A stretch of 64,000 nt of DNA from Allohahella marinimesophila (GTDB lineage: Bacteria > Pseudomonadota > Gammaproteobacteria > Pseudomonadales > Oleiphilaceae): the NCBI RefSeq assembly GCF_039538005.1, contig NZ_BAABBO010000018.1:186001-250000 (forward strand), given 5' to 3'. Positions 37,481 to 45,777 of this stretch are shown here, piece by piece. The translations under genes and the position numbers were made by a program. Each line of letters opens with the position of its first letter. The first letter of the stretch is position 1. The notes beneath the pieces are model-generated. The model was not told the origin of the DNA. It saw only the letters and a list, made by a program, of their open reading frames with translations, and did not search any database.

Positions 37481-38689
37481 ATGAAAACAATAACCTCCGG
37501 CTACCTGTCAGTGTCAGGCATCGCCGCTCTTTTCTTCGCCTCAACAGCCTTGGCCCAGGTAGAAGATGGCAAGCCCATCACGGCTACCGTAGAGGGTCAC
37601 GTCTTCAAACCCGCCCGCGTACCCGCCACCGAGGAGCGGATCAAGCAGTTGAAAGTGCCTGAAGGTTTTGAAATCACGAAGTTTGCCGAAGGCCTGAATA
37701 AGCCACGGATGATTGCCGTCACGGCGTCAGGCCTCGTGTACGTCACGGATCGCGACCAGGGCACGGTTACGCTCCTGCGTGATGAGAACAAGGATGGCGT
37801 ATCGGAGTCGAGTCAGGAAGTCGCCCAGAAGAAGCAGCTGCACGGTATCGCGCTCAGGAACGACCAGGTCTATCTGGCTACCGTCAACGAAGTGTTTGTG
37901 GCAGACATCAGGGACGATGGCAGCTTTGGAGAGCTGAAGCGAATCATCAAGGATTTACCGGACGGCGGGCAGCACGGCAACCGTACGCTAGAGTTTGGTC
38001 CGGATGGCATGCTGTATATCTCTATTGGCAGCACCTGCAACGCCTGTACCGAAACCAATGATGAAAACGCCACAATCCTGAAGGCGAAGCCCGATGGCTC
38101 CAGCCGCACAATTTTCGCGAAAGGCCTGCGCAATACCCTGGGCTTTGCCTGGCATCCCGAGACAGGACAAGTATGGGGCATGGACCATGGCATCGACTGG
38201 CTGGGCGACGAGGAGCAACGTGAAGAGCTGAATCTACTGGAGGAAGGCGCCGATTACGGCTGGCCCTACATTTATGGTGAGGGTAAGGAAAATCCGGCTG
38301 ACCAGCCTCCTGCTTCGAGCTACGACGAGTACAAGAAGAAGACGAAGTATCCGGTGCTGACTTACACGGCTCACAGTTCGGGACTGGACATGATCTTCTA
38401 CGACGGCAAGCAATTCCCAGAGGCGTATAACGGTGATGCTTTTGTAGCCTTTCATGGCTCCTGGAACAGGCAGACACCAGTTGGCTATAAAGTGGCGCGA
38501 ATTCGCTATGAAAACGGCCAACCAAAAGCCTTTGAGGATTTCGTGACTGGTTTTCTGCTGGAGGACGAGAAGTCACAGTTCGGGCGAGTGGTGGGGCTTG
38601 CTACCTATACCGATGGCTCACTGCTCATCACCGACGACTCCAACGGCGTCGTCTATCGAGTGGCATACGTCGGCGATACCGACGGCTAA
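37481..38689 (+). CDS. Periplasmic sorbosone dehydrogenase-like (PQQ-type beta-propeller) protein
   Basis: 402 residues. Signal peptide (ALFFASTALA, cleaved near 26). The rest is a six-bladed propeller of the glucose/sorbosone dehydrogenase class: GGQHGNRTLEFGPDGMLYISIGS, KGLRNTLGFAWHPETGQVWGMDHG and LNLLEEGADYGWPY are the usual PQQ and calcium-binding blades. CNAC (residues near 187-190) is an extra cysteine pair. It would oxidise an aldose or sugar aldehyde in the periplasm. No PQQ synthesis genes are in the window. Confidence 0.85.
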   Translation: MKTITSGYLSVSGIAALFFASTALAQVEDGKPITATVEGHVFKPARVPATEERIKQLKVPEGFEITKFAEGLNKPRMIAVTASGLVYVTDRDQGTVTLLRDENKDGVSESSQEVAQKKQLHGIALRNDQVYLATVNEVFVADIRDDGSFGELKRIIKDLPDGGQHGNRTLEFGPDGMLYISIGSTCNACTETNDENATILKAKPDGSSRTIFAKGLRNTLGFAWHPETGQVWGMDHGIDWLGDEEQREELNLLEEGADYGWPYIYGEGKENPADQPPASSYDEYKKKTKYPVLTYTAHSSGLDMIFYDGKQFPEAYNGDAFVAFHGSWNRQTPVGYKVARIRYENGQPKAFEDFVTGFLLEDEKSQFGRVVGLATYTDGSLLITDDSNGVVYRVAYVGDTDG

Positions 38690-38763
38690 CACCCTGGGGC
38701 AGGACAGGTGAGCTGGCATCTTGTGGCATGATGGCCTGAAATTCATCACCTGGAGATCCGCCT

Positions 38764-39237
38764 TTGGACTCAGCCACGCCCTCGTCACTCCCACATGGAG
38801 CCTCCTGCCCCTGTGGGAGCGGCGCCAAATATACTGATTGCTGTCAGCGACTACACAATGGTGCGGTAGCACAGTCGCCAGAAGCGCTCATGCGTTCGCG
38901 CTTTTGCGCGTTCGTGGTGAAAGACAGCCGCTATCTCCTGGAGACCTGGCACCCCTCGACTAGACCAAACAAGCTCGGGCTCAAGAACACGCCTGAATAT
39001 TGCTCGCTGAAGATAGTGGGCAGCGGTACCGAGGCTGACAAGGGCTGGGTTCATTTCATCGCCGTTCATCGTGAGGGAGCTGGTTTCGGTTTTCTCGAAG
39101 AGCGTTCCGATTTTTTACGCGAAGATGGACCTTGGTACTACGTGCGCGGGAAGACGAGCCAGGGTGTGTTGAATCCGGTCCGCAATGAGCCTTGCCCTTG
39201 CGGGAGTGGAAGGAAATACAAGAAGTGCTGCATTTGA
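38764..39237 (+). CDS. ychJ: YchJ-family SEC-C zinc-binding protein
   Basis: 157 residues from a TTG with GGAG eight bases upstream. Two SEC-C motifs, one at each end (CPCGSGAKYTDCC and CPCGSGRKYKKCC), flank a cystatin-like domain (MRSRFCAFVVKDSRYLLETWHP), the YchJ (UPF0225) layout. SEC-C motifs bind zinc and are also found at the end of SecA. Function of YchJ is not settled. Confidence 0.9.
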   Translation: MDSATPSSLPHGASCPCGSGAKYTDCCQRLHNGAVAQSPEALMRSRFCAFVVKDSRYLLETWHPSTRPNKLGLKNTPEYCSLKIVGSGTEADKGWVHFIAVHREGAGFGFLEERSDFLREDGPWYYVRGKTSQGVLNPVRNEPCPCGSGRKYKKCCI

Positions 39238-39323
39238 TGAAGGACAGCCTGGAGTCTGGCGAAGCACACTTTCGGTTGGGTAAAGGCAACTTGCGTCGCG
39301 TGGGGTATGAGTTGAACGGGGAT

Positions 39324-39345
39324 ACGGGGGCGGTTAAGCCCCCGT
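39324..39345. terminator. Hairpin between convergent ychJ and spy-like genes
   Basis: ACGGGGGC / GCCCCCGT around GGTTAA, eight perfect pairs, nine bases from the end of the Spy-like gene. GC-rich, probably a bidirectional terminator, although no T run is present. Confidence 0.55.
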
Positions 39346-39353
39346 TCACTCGG

Positions 39354-39722
39354 CTACTTCTTCTTGCAATCATGATCCTTTTTGCCATGTCGCTTATGCA
39401 TTTTCGACTGGCGCTTTTCCATCATCTCGTCGTACTCCGCCAGCTGCTCGCTATCGAGCACGGCTGAGAGCTCGACACGACGAGCGGCCAGGATGGTGTC
39501 CATCTGGCTCTTCATCTGTTCGCGCAGCGCCTTCATGTCCTCACCACTCGACGCCATGGCTTGATTAAAGGCTGCCGTCTGCGACTCCTGAATCTCGAGC
39601 TTCTCGGCCATGCGTGCACCGTGATCTTTGGCAAAGGCGACTGGCGCGAGGGCGACACTGGCAGCCAACACGAGTGCTGCTGAGATGCCGGCGAAGCGTG
39701 AGGCTGGCTTGATCTTGTTCAT
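39354..39722 (-). CDS. Spy/CpxP-like periplasmic protein
   Basis: 122 residues from ATG 39722 (GGAG six bases upstream; an ATG at 39749 has no such site). A signal peptide ends at VAFA (about residue 32). The mature protein is all helix and rich in Met, Glu, Lys and Arg, with LDSEQLAEYDEMMEKRQ near the C-terminus resembling the LTxxQ motif. The His/Lys-rich tail ends HDCKKK. Spy is an ATP-independent periplasmic chaperone controlled by BaeSR in E. coli, and here a BaeRS-type pair lies directly upstream on the same strand. Confidence 0.75.
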   Translation of the reverse strand: MNKIKPASRFAGISAALVLAASVALAPVAFAKDHGARMAEKLEIQESQTAAFNQAMASSGEDMKALREQMKSQMDTILAARRVELSAVLDSEQLAEYDEMMEKRQSKMHKRHGKKDHDCKKK

Positions 39723-39821
39723 AATTGACTCCGTGAGTCTCTGACTCATCTGATGATCGACAGTTCAAGCGTAAGCGCGGGCGGTGCAAGCAAAAGGGAC
39801 GAACTGTGCAAGCAATGTGGA

Positions 39822-40517
39822 TCAGGCTGGAGGCACGCCATCGGTGAAGCGATAGCCTGCACCGTAAACGCTCTCGATAGCATCAGCAGCGCCCATGATG
39901 GACCCCAGCTTGCGGCGAAGCTTCTTGATGTGGCTGTCGATGGTGCGATCGCTGACGACTCGATGGTCCTTGTAGATGCTCGTCATCAGGCGGTCACGAC
40001 TGACAATGACTCCTGGTCGCGCCGTCAATGCCTGTAACAACTCGAACTCTATCTGCGTCAGCGATACCGAGCTGCGATTGAAGTGCACCAGTAGTCGCTC
40101 GGCATCCAGGCTCAAGGTCTCCGCTGGTCCCACCCTCTCGGATGAAGCGGTCGCCAGTGCTGAACGTCGCAATAGCGCCTTCACCCGTGCAACCACTTCG
40201 CGTGGACTATAGGGCTTGCAGATATAATCATCCGCGCCAGTCTCGAGGCCGATGAGCCGGTCGATCTCTGCCACCCGCGCGGTCGTCATGATGAGTGGCA
40301 CGTTTGAGATGGTTCTGATCTGTCGACAGAGGGTTATGCCATCGACATTTGGCAGCATGATGTCGAGCAGCACTAGATCCGGTGTGCTCGCCTTTATCGC
40401 CGGGAGAACTAGCGCACCGTCGCTGACGATGTCGCAATCGAAGTCAGCCTGCTGCAGATAGCCCTGAAGAACCGTGGCGAGTTTCGGTTCGTCTTCGACG
40501 ATCAGAATGCGTGGCAT
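39822..40517 (-). CDS. baeR: OmpR-family response regulator, BaeR-like
   Basis: 231 residues. Receiver with VEDEP, phospho-accepting Asp in LVLLDIMLPNVDG and Lys in ICKPYSPREVVARV, then an OmpR winged helix (LTQIEFELLQAL, SRDRLMTSIYKD, DSHIKKLRRKLG). The receiver wording is close to BaeR. It begins seven bases after its kinase gene. Likely activates envelope-stress genes such as the adjacent Spy-like gene. Confidence 0.88.
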   Translation of the reverse strand: MPRILIVEDEPKLATVLQGYLQQADFDCDIVSDGALVLPAIKASTPDLVLLDIMLPNVDGITLCRQIRTISNVPLIMTTARVAEIDRLIGLETGADDYICKPYSPREVVARVKALLRRSALATASSERVGPAETLSLDAERLLVHFNRSSVSLTQIEFELLQALTARPGVIVSRDRLMTSIYKDHRVVSDRTIDSHIKKLRRKLGSIMGAADAIESVYGAGYRFTDGVPPA

Positions 40518-40524
40518 GATGACC

Positions 40525-41925
40525 TCAACTGTAAGGCCGCAGCGGCAAGGTGATGACGATGGTCAGGCCGCCAAGCGTGCTCTGGCCAGCCGTGATCTTG
40601 CCTCCGGCTGACTCTACGAGCGCCTTGCAGATGGCAAGTCCCAGACCGCTGCCGCCCAGGGCGCGATTGCGGCTCTGCTCATCACGCCATAGTCTGTCGA
40701 ATACGAGCGGGAGTTGGTCATTTGAGACGCCTGGCGCGCTATCTTCCCAGCGGAGAATAACCCTGGAAGGCGTCAGTGACAGCTCGACCTGCAGTCGACC
40801 CGGGGCGTCGGTGTAGCGCCGGGTATTCTGCCAGAGGTTATTGATGACCTGTTCGATCTGAGCCATGCCCAGTGAGACGAGGCGATTGTGCGCGTCGTTC
40901 TGGCCGGGCATGGAAAGCCCGACCCTAAGCTCATTGTTCGAAACACCAGCTTCCAGGCTCGCAAGCTTCGTCTGCACAAAATTGATCAGATCCCTGGCAG
41001 CCATGAATTCAGTCGCCCCGCCCTCTGCCTGTTCCTCCAGCACGCTCAGTTGATGTAACGATGTCACGAGCCCCGTCAGCATGAGCACCTCGGACTGCAG
41101 CGAGACCAGGCCGTCTTGCGAAAGCGGCCGGACACCGTCGATCATGGCTTCAATTTCAGCCCGGAGAATGCTCAAGGGCGTTCTCAGCTCGTGTGAAATA
41201 TCCACTAACCAGCGCTGCTGCTGGGACTGGTAGCGGGAGAGCGTTTCCGCACACAGATTGACGTGAGCGGCTAGCTGTCCGAGTTCATCCTGCGTCACTG
41301 GTGCTAGGCGAACACTGTAATCACGGGCTGCCAGCCGCTGGACCGCGGTGGAGATCCGCTCCAGTCGACGGGTGAGATAGCCCGCGACGGGTATTGCGAG
41401 CGCCGCACTCAGCAGCATCGCCACCAGAGTCCAGAGCAGAAACAGTTGAGTTTGAGAAGTGAGGAAAACGCGATCCGCGGCGTTGCTGGCCTGCCGCAAC
41501 ACCGGAGCACCGATGTAGCCGACAAGCTGATCTTCAACCATGATGGGGGCCTGCATGAAGTCGTTCTCTGGCGCCTGCCTGCCAAATACTTGTTCGCCAT
41601 TTGCATCGAAGAGCGCCAGGCGTCCAGGGCCTCGCTTGCGCCTGGGCCTGTCACCGGCAGAGGCCAGGGCTTCGCGCCAGGCCTTCGGCGAGCGCATTAG
41701 CCGTTCCCAGTCGGTGACCGCGGGCTCTTGATCGATCAGTTCCTCGACGATGCCGATCAGATGTGCTTGCTGAGCATCATTCAGGTAGGCGACGAAACCG
41801 GAACGAAAACTCTGTTGGAATGCGAGGAACAAGCCGACCGCAATCAACAAGGCAGTGCCAGCCAGCACCAGCGCGAGTCTGGCGCGAATCGAAAACAGGG
41901 AGAGTGAACGGAAGCGGACTGGCAT
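40525..41925 (-). CDS. baeS: Envelope stress sensor histidine kinase, BaeS-like
   Basis: 466 residues. Two membrane helices (about 13-33 and 165-187) enclose a periplasmic loop, followed by HAMP (RRLERISTAVQRLAARDYSVRL), HisKA with His in VDISHELRTPLSILRAEIE and an ATPase with NLWQNTRRYT and GLGLAICKALVESAGG. RR and kinase are adjacent in order kinase-regulator, and the Spy-like target gene follows. The signal in E. coli BaeS is envelope damage by indole or flavonoids; the signal here is unknown. Confidence 0.88.
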   Translation of the reverse strand: MPVRFRSLSLFSIRARLALVLAGTALLIAVGLFLAFQQSFRSGFVAYLNDAQQAHLIGIVEELIDQEPAVTDWERLMRSPKAWREALASAGDRPRRKRGPGRLALFDANGEQVFGRQAPENDFMQAPIMVEDQLVGYIGAPVLRQASNAADRVFLTSQTQLFLLWTLVAMLLSAALAIPVAGYLTRRLERISTAVQRLAARDYSVRLAPVTQDELGQLAAHVNLCAETLSRYQSQQQRWLVDISHELRTPLSILRAEIEAMIDGVRPLSQDGLVSLQSEVLMLTGLVTSLHQLSVLEEQAEGGATEFMAARDLINFVQTKLASLEAGVSNNELRVGLSMPGQNDAHNRLVSLGMAQIEQVINNLWQNTRRYTDAPGRLQVELSLTPSRVILRWEDSAPGVSNDQLPLVFDRLWRDEQSRNRALGGSGLGLAICKALVESAGGKITAGQSTLGGLTIVITLPLRPYS

Positions 41926-42026
41926 TCTGGCAGTATGGTCTCAAGATCGCCTGGACGACAGTGCGAGCGCAGGGATTCACAAAGTTTCCTTGATTGGCCG
42001 CAGTTGTTGCCACCACCCTACCCCAA

Positions 42027-42656
42027 CTATGATCCAAAGAGATTCGAGATTGGCTGCAGGCGTTGAAGCCGCTTCCTGGCTTCGGTGCTGGCACCACGGT
42101 GACGAGTGTCGCAGGCGTACCAGGTCTGCGCCTCAGGCCCGATCAAGGTGCCGCTGAAGTCCGGGCACTCTGCATTCTTGTCGCGCGTCGCGTTTGTCAT
42201 GCGAAGCTGGTGGTCTTCGTACTCCTTTCGCAGGTGAGTCAATTCGCTACTGTAGGCTTCGGCCTCGCGGTCGATCCACTTGATGAAGCATGTGTAGTAA
42301 TCGCTCTGTCGATAGCGGCCGATCAGGCCGTTTGCAGACCCATCGGCTATGGCTCGCTCGTAAAAGCCCTTGTTCCTGCCCAAGGACACCAGGTAGTCCT
42401 CTAAACCGGTCCGGTCGAGCGACATGGTTTGCTGCCCACAATGAACCTCATGGCCACGCGCTTCTGCGACAAGAGACGGCACAAGCTTGACGGTAGTGAC
42501 CTCGGTATCCTCGGCTACGGCCTCTGCTTTATTGACCACTGGCGGCGTCGCCGAAAAATGGGTGACCCCCTGAGCATCCTTCCAGGTATAGACCTGCGCC
42601 AGCAGCGCCGGGGAGAGCATCAGGCACGCCACGACCAGTACGCCTCTGGCATGCAT
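42027..42656 (-). CDS. DUF4124 secreted protein
   Basis: 209 residues from ATG 42656, with GGTGG seven bases upstream (a GTG at 42677 is the longer alternative). Signal peptide to about residue 20, then the DUF4124 motif VYTWKDAQGVTHFSATPP. Paired cysteines occur later (HCGQQ, YTCFIKW, AECPDFSG, YACDTRH). DUF4124 is a short beta domain found in many proteobacterial envelope proteins, without known activity. Divergent from three further DUF4124 genes. Confidence 0.82.
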   Translation of the reverse strand: MHARGVLVVACLMLSPALLAQVYTWKDAQGVTHFSATPPVVNKAEAVAEDTEVTTVKLVPSLVAEARGHEVHCGQQTMSLDRTGLEDYLVSLGRNKGFYERAIADGSANGLIGRYRQSDYYTCFIKWIDREAEAYSSELTHLRKEYEDHQLRMTNATRDKNAECPDFSGTLIGPEAQTWYACDTRHRGASTEARKRLQRLQPISNLFGS

Positions 42657-42786
42657 ACATTTTCCACCTGATACCACCTGTACTGCGCCCCCTCAACGAA
42701 AAATTAGTGCTTCCATTGAAATATAGCAGGGATTAACTATCGTCAATGTAGAACGCGTTGAAGTCAGGCTAGTGCGAGAGGTGTAC

Positions 42787-43653
42787 GTGGAAAAAACGAG
42801 ACGCAAGGCCTTGCTGCTCCTTATGGTCGCCAGCACGGCGGTCACGCCATTGGCGCAGGCAAAAGTATACAAGTGGGTCGATGCCCAGGGGCAGACGCAC
42901 TACAGCGCCACACCGCCCCCACCGCCACCGGCCGCAGCTACTGAATCGATCGCTGCCGAACCCACCGTTGAGGTCGAGGAGCTGGCGATAGGCGGACGCG
43001 GAGCTGTGTCCAGAAACGACAGTCGAGTGTACGGGACCTACTGGGGCGTTCTGCCCGAGACGGGTCAGTCCGTCCGCTACGAGCTCAATCATGGCCGTTT
43101 CAACCTGAAGGAATTTTCGTTGAACTATTCGGGCGTGCACGAAGCCGTTCTGGCAGAAGGCGAATACCGGGTGACGGGTGGCGTGCTTGAACAGAGCATT
43201 TTCCAGCGACAGGATGGCGAACTGCCGACGATCGGAAAAAGCAGCCAGGAGCTACTGTCCGTTTCTGAGGACCGGTTCAGCGTGTTTCTCGAGACCGGCC
43301 ACACCGTCGTCTACCGCAAACTTACTCCGCGAATGGAGTCTGAATTTTCCGTGTCAGTCAGCGGCCTTTGGCAGGACGTGTCGAAAAACGGCTGGCGCAT
43401 TCGCTTCACTGACGACGATTTCAGCATCTACGAAAAGTTTAGCCAGTATGGCAGCTGGAAATTCGTGGCGGCCGGCCAGTGGTCATGGACAGAGCCGACC
43501 ATGGAGCTGGACTTCGTCGTCAATCTCCGAGAGCCCGTCGCTCACACCAGGCCTCAATTGAAACGCTGGACCCTCATGAAAAAACGTTTTGACGAACTGG
43601 AATTCAGGGATGAAGACGGGCAGCAGCTGGTGCAACTGAAGCGCGCGAAATGA
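42787..43653 (+). CDS. DUF4124 secreted protein with C-terminal beta domain
   Basis: 288 residues from GTG 42787 (GAGAGG just upstream; GTG 42772 is in frame and slightly longer). Signal peptide ends near PLAQA; DUF4124 motif KVYKWVDAQGQTHYSATPP follows, then a proline run. The remaining 200 residues contain repeated beta-strand segments (FNLKEFSLNYSG, GEYRVTGGVLEQSIF, GSWKFVAAGQWSW) similar to those in the two genes downstream, suggesting paralogues. No function known. Confidence 0.8.
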   Translation: MEKTRRKALLLLMVASTAVTPLAQAKVYKWVDAQGQTHYSATPPPPPPAAATESIAAEPTVEVEELAIGGRGAVSRNDSRVYGTYWGVLPETGQSVRYELNHGRFNLKEFSLNYSGVHEAVLAEGEYRVTGGVLEQSIFQRQDGELPTIGKSSQELLSVSEDRFSVFLETGHTVVYRKLTPRMESEFSVSVSGLWQDVSKNGWRIRFTDDDFSIYEKFSQYGSWKFVAAGQWSWTEPTMELDFVVNLREPVAHTRPQLKRWTLMKKRFDELEFRDEDGQQLVQLKRAK

Positions 43654-43676
43654 CTGTAGTGACTAGAGAACATTGA

Positions 43677-44495
43677 ATGAAAGCTCAATTGATCAAGATC
43701 GTATTTGCCCTGGGCCTGTGCAGCGTGCTCACAGGCGCGAAGGTATACAAATGGGTGGATGCGCAGGGACAAGTGCATTTCGGCACGCAGCCGCCGCCAG
43801 CCGTGCTGAAGGAGGCCGAAGTCTCGAAAGTCTCCGTCGACACCCCTAAGATCGTGAGAATCGAAGAGGTGCTTGAAGGCAGATGGTACATGCTGGATGG
43901 CAGTCTGCTTCACGAACTCGTGGTGTACGACACCAAAGTGAACTGGAACGAATACGAGGAAAAACTGGAGAGGACGGCGCGTGGTGAATGGCAGCTCACT
44001 GGTCCGACACTGCGAATTGCTGGTGAAAAGATCCCTGGCGGCACGGCAGCCTTTACCATCAAGTCAGTGGCGGCGCACGAGTTCACAGCGTACTGGGAGC
44101 AGACTGACCGGATCCACACCTTCCGAAAGCTTGCCGACAGCCGGTATGAACTGAGCAGTCAGGAGGAGATGCTGAATGGCGATTGGGCTGAAGTGTCCGC
44201 ATCCGATCTGTCGAAACCGGTCGCCAAGTTCCGCTTCGACTCTGGGCGCTTCTACACCTTTCCTGTCGTCCGCAAGGAACGGGTGCAAAACCAGGTCAAC
44301 ATCAACCATGTTCGAGCTGAAGGCAACTGGGAAATAGAGGAACAGACACTGGTCATTCGATACTTCAAAGCCTTTGGCCAGTTCGCGAATCGTGCGCTGA
44401 CCACCGAACGCCTCGCCATCAAGCAGATGAACAAGCTCGGCTTTGCCGTCACTGACAGCCAGGGCAATATCCGAAACTTCATCAAGATCGAATAA
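43677..44495 (+). CDS. DUF4124 secreted protein, paralogue
   Basis: 272 residues with a short signal peptide and motif KVYKWVDAQGQVHFGTQPPP, almost the same as in the preceding gene. The C-terminal part repeats the theme of lipocalin-like strands (GRWYMLDGSLLHELVVYD, GEWQLTGPTLRIAGE). It ends by overlapping the next start by one base (TAATG), so the set is an operon. Confidence 0.82.
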   Translation: MKAQLIKIVFALGLCSVLTGAKVYKWVDAQGQVHFGTQPPPAVLKEAEVSKVSVDTPKIVRIEEVLEGRWYMLDGSLLHELVVYDTKVNWNEYEEKLERTARGEWQLTGPTLRIAGEKIPGGTAAFTIKSVAAHEFTAYWEQTDRIHTFRKLADSRYELSSQEEMLNGDWAEVSASDLSKPVAKFRFDSGRFYTFPVVRKERVQNQVNINHVRAEGNWEIEEQTLVIRYFKAFGQFANRALTTERLAIKQMNKLGFAVTDSQGNIRNFIKIE

Positions 44496-45040
44496 TGAAG
44501 TGGATCGTACCTGCCATAGCGGCGTTGTGGCATACGCTGGCGTCTGCCGATGTCTACCGTTGGACCGATGCCTCAGGCCAGGTTCACTTCGGTGACCAGG
44601 CGCCGCAACAGGAGGGCGAGTTGGTCTTGCAGGAGCCGCCCAGAATCGACGCTGGCGCAAACTTTGATGCCAAGCCAGTAGAAGGTCCCTTGTTGTCGCG
44701 CGTCAAGGGCGCATGGGCCGGCCAGCGTCATGGTCTGTCGACTTCACTGGTGCTCGAGCCAGGTGGAGTCTTTGTCGAAGCAGCAATGATCCAGCCAAAG
44801 GGCTACACCCCGTTCTTCACCCGGGCCTATGCAGGGCGCTGGACACTCGAACGCAATCTGCTCGTGTTCAAGGTCACCTTCGAGGACAAGGCTGCCCGGC
44901 GGCTGCCTCCGCCGGAATCGGCGATCGTGGCCAATGCTGGCAATGGCCGGCTCGAACTCATCTGGGACAGACGACAGGACCCGCACGTTTACACCAGAAC
45001 CTACGGGGCCCGTCCCTCTGCGCCCGAGCCCTTGCGTTAG
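44495..45040 (+). CDS. DUF4124 secreted protein, third of tandem set
   Basis: 181 residues, signal peptide then DVYRWTDASGQVHFGDQAP. The rest includes VKGAWAGQRHGLSTSLVLEPGG and RAYAGRWTLERNLLVFKVTFEDKA, again a compact beta barrel-like pattern. Start codon overlaps the preceding stop. Likely envelope-located; function unknown. Confidence 0.8.
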   Translation: MKWIVPAIAALWHTLASADVYRWTDASGQVHFGDQAPQQEGELVLQEPPRIDAGANFDAKPVEGPLLSRVKGAWAGQRHGLSTSLVLEPGGVFVEAAMIQPKGYTPFFTRAYAGRWTLERNLLVFKVTFEDKAARRLPPPESAIVANAGNGRLELIWDRRQDPHVYTRTYGARPSAPEPLR

Positions 45041-45087
45041 CCTTACGCGTTGGGCTCTCCCACTTTGAATCAACGGAAGCAGACACT

Positions 45088-45774
45088 ATGAGTATTGGTC
45101 TTATCATTCGTATGGTCGTGTTCGGTGTCGTGCTGTTCGCGCTGGCGAAGTGCGCCGCGAATGTGGCCAGCCCTGTCGCGAAAGATCGCGCAGACGAAAA
45201 GGACATGATGCAGCGGATGGCAGACAGGGATGATCCCTACCAGGCAGTCGTGGCGCAGCTTGAAACGCTCAATCTGCTGGACCAGAAGTTGCGCGACTGC
45301 ATTGTGGAGCAACTGCGCATGTACGAAGGCAAGATTATCGCCGGCAACATGTCGTCGCCCACTGAAATGACACGGCTGATCTGCTGGAATAAAGGCATTG
45401 TTTCTCTGGAAGGTCTGGAGCATTTCACGGCGCTGAAAACGGTCGATCTCAGTCGCAACAAGATTGTCGACATCAAACCACTAGGCAGGCTGCAGGCGCT
45501 GGAGACACTCAATCTGGGCCAGAACCGGATCGAATCGCTCTGGACCATGTTCCCCTTGCCCAAGCTGAAAAAGCTAGACCTTCGCGAGAATCCGATCAGG
45601 GACATCGATGCCCTGCATCAGAACCCCTCACTCGAAACGGTCGAGTATGTTTTCGGCGGAACTGAAGCATGCGCCAGTCTCGATCAATTTTTCGATGCCC
45701 GGAATGGTCGGAATTTTTTCCTGCGTCCGCCGCGCAACTGCGTCGATGCGCACGGAGACAAGGTCACTTACTAG
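45088..45774 (+). CDS. Leucine-rich-repeat protein with N-terminal membrane helix
   Basis: 228 residues from ATG 45088 (GGAAG upstream). An N-terminal hydrophobic helix (LIIRMVVFGVVLFALAK) anchors or exports it. Residues about 105-185 carry four leucine-rich repeats of the SDS22/internalin type (LEGLEHFTALKTVDLSRNKI, LGRLQALETLNLGQNRI, LPKLKKLDLRENPI). Two cysteines flank the C-terminal cap (EACASL, RNCVD). It follows the DUF4124 trio by 47 bases and may be co-transcribed. Probably a protein-binding surface in the envelope. Confidence 0.82.
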   Translation: MSIGLIIRMVVFGVVLFALAKCAANVASPVAKDRADEKDMMQRMADRDDPYQAVVAQLETLNLLDQKLRDCIVEQLRMYEGKIIAGNMSSPTEMTRLICWNKGIVSLEGLEHFTALKTVDLSRNKIVDIKPLGRLQALETLNLGQNRIESLWTMFPLPKLKKLDLRENPIRDIDALHQNPSLETVEYVFGGTEACASLDQFFDARNGRNFFLRPPRNCVDAHGDKVTY

Positions 45775-45777
45775 ACT

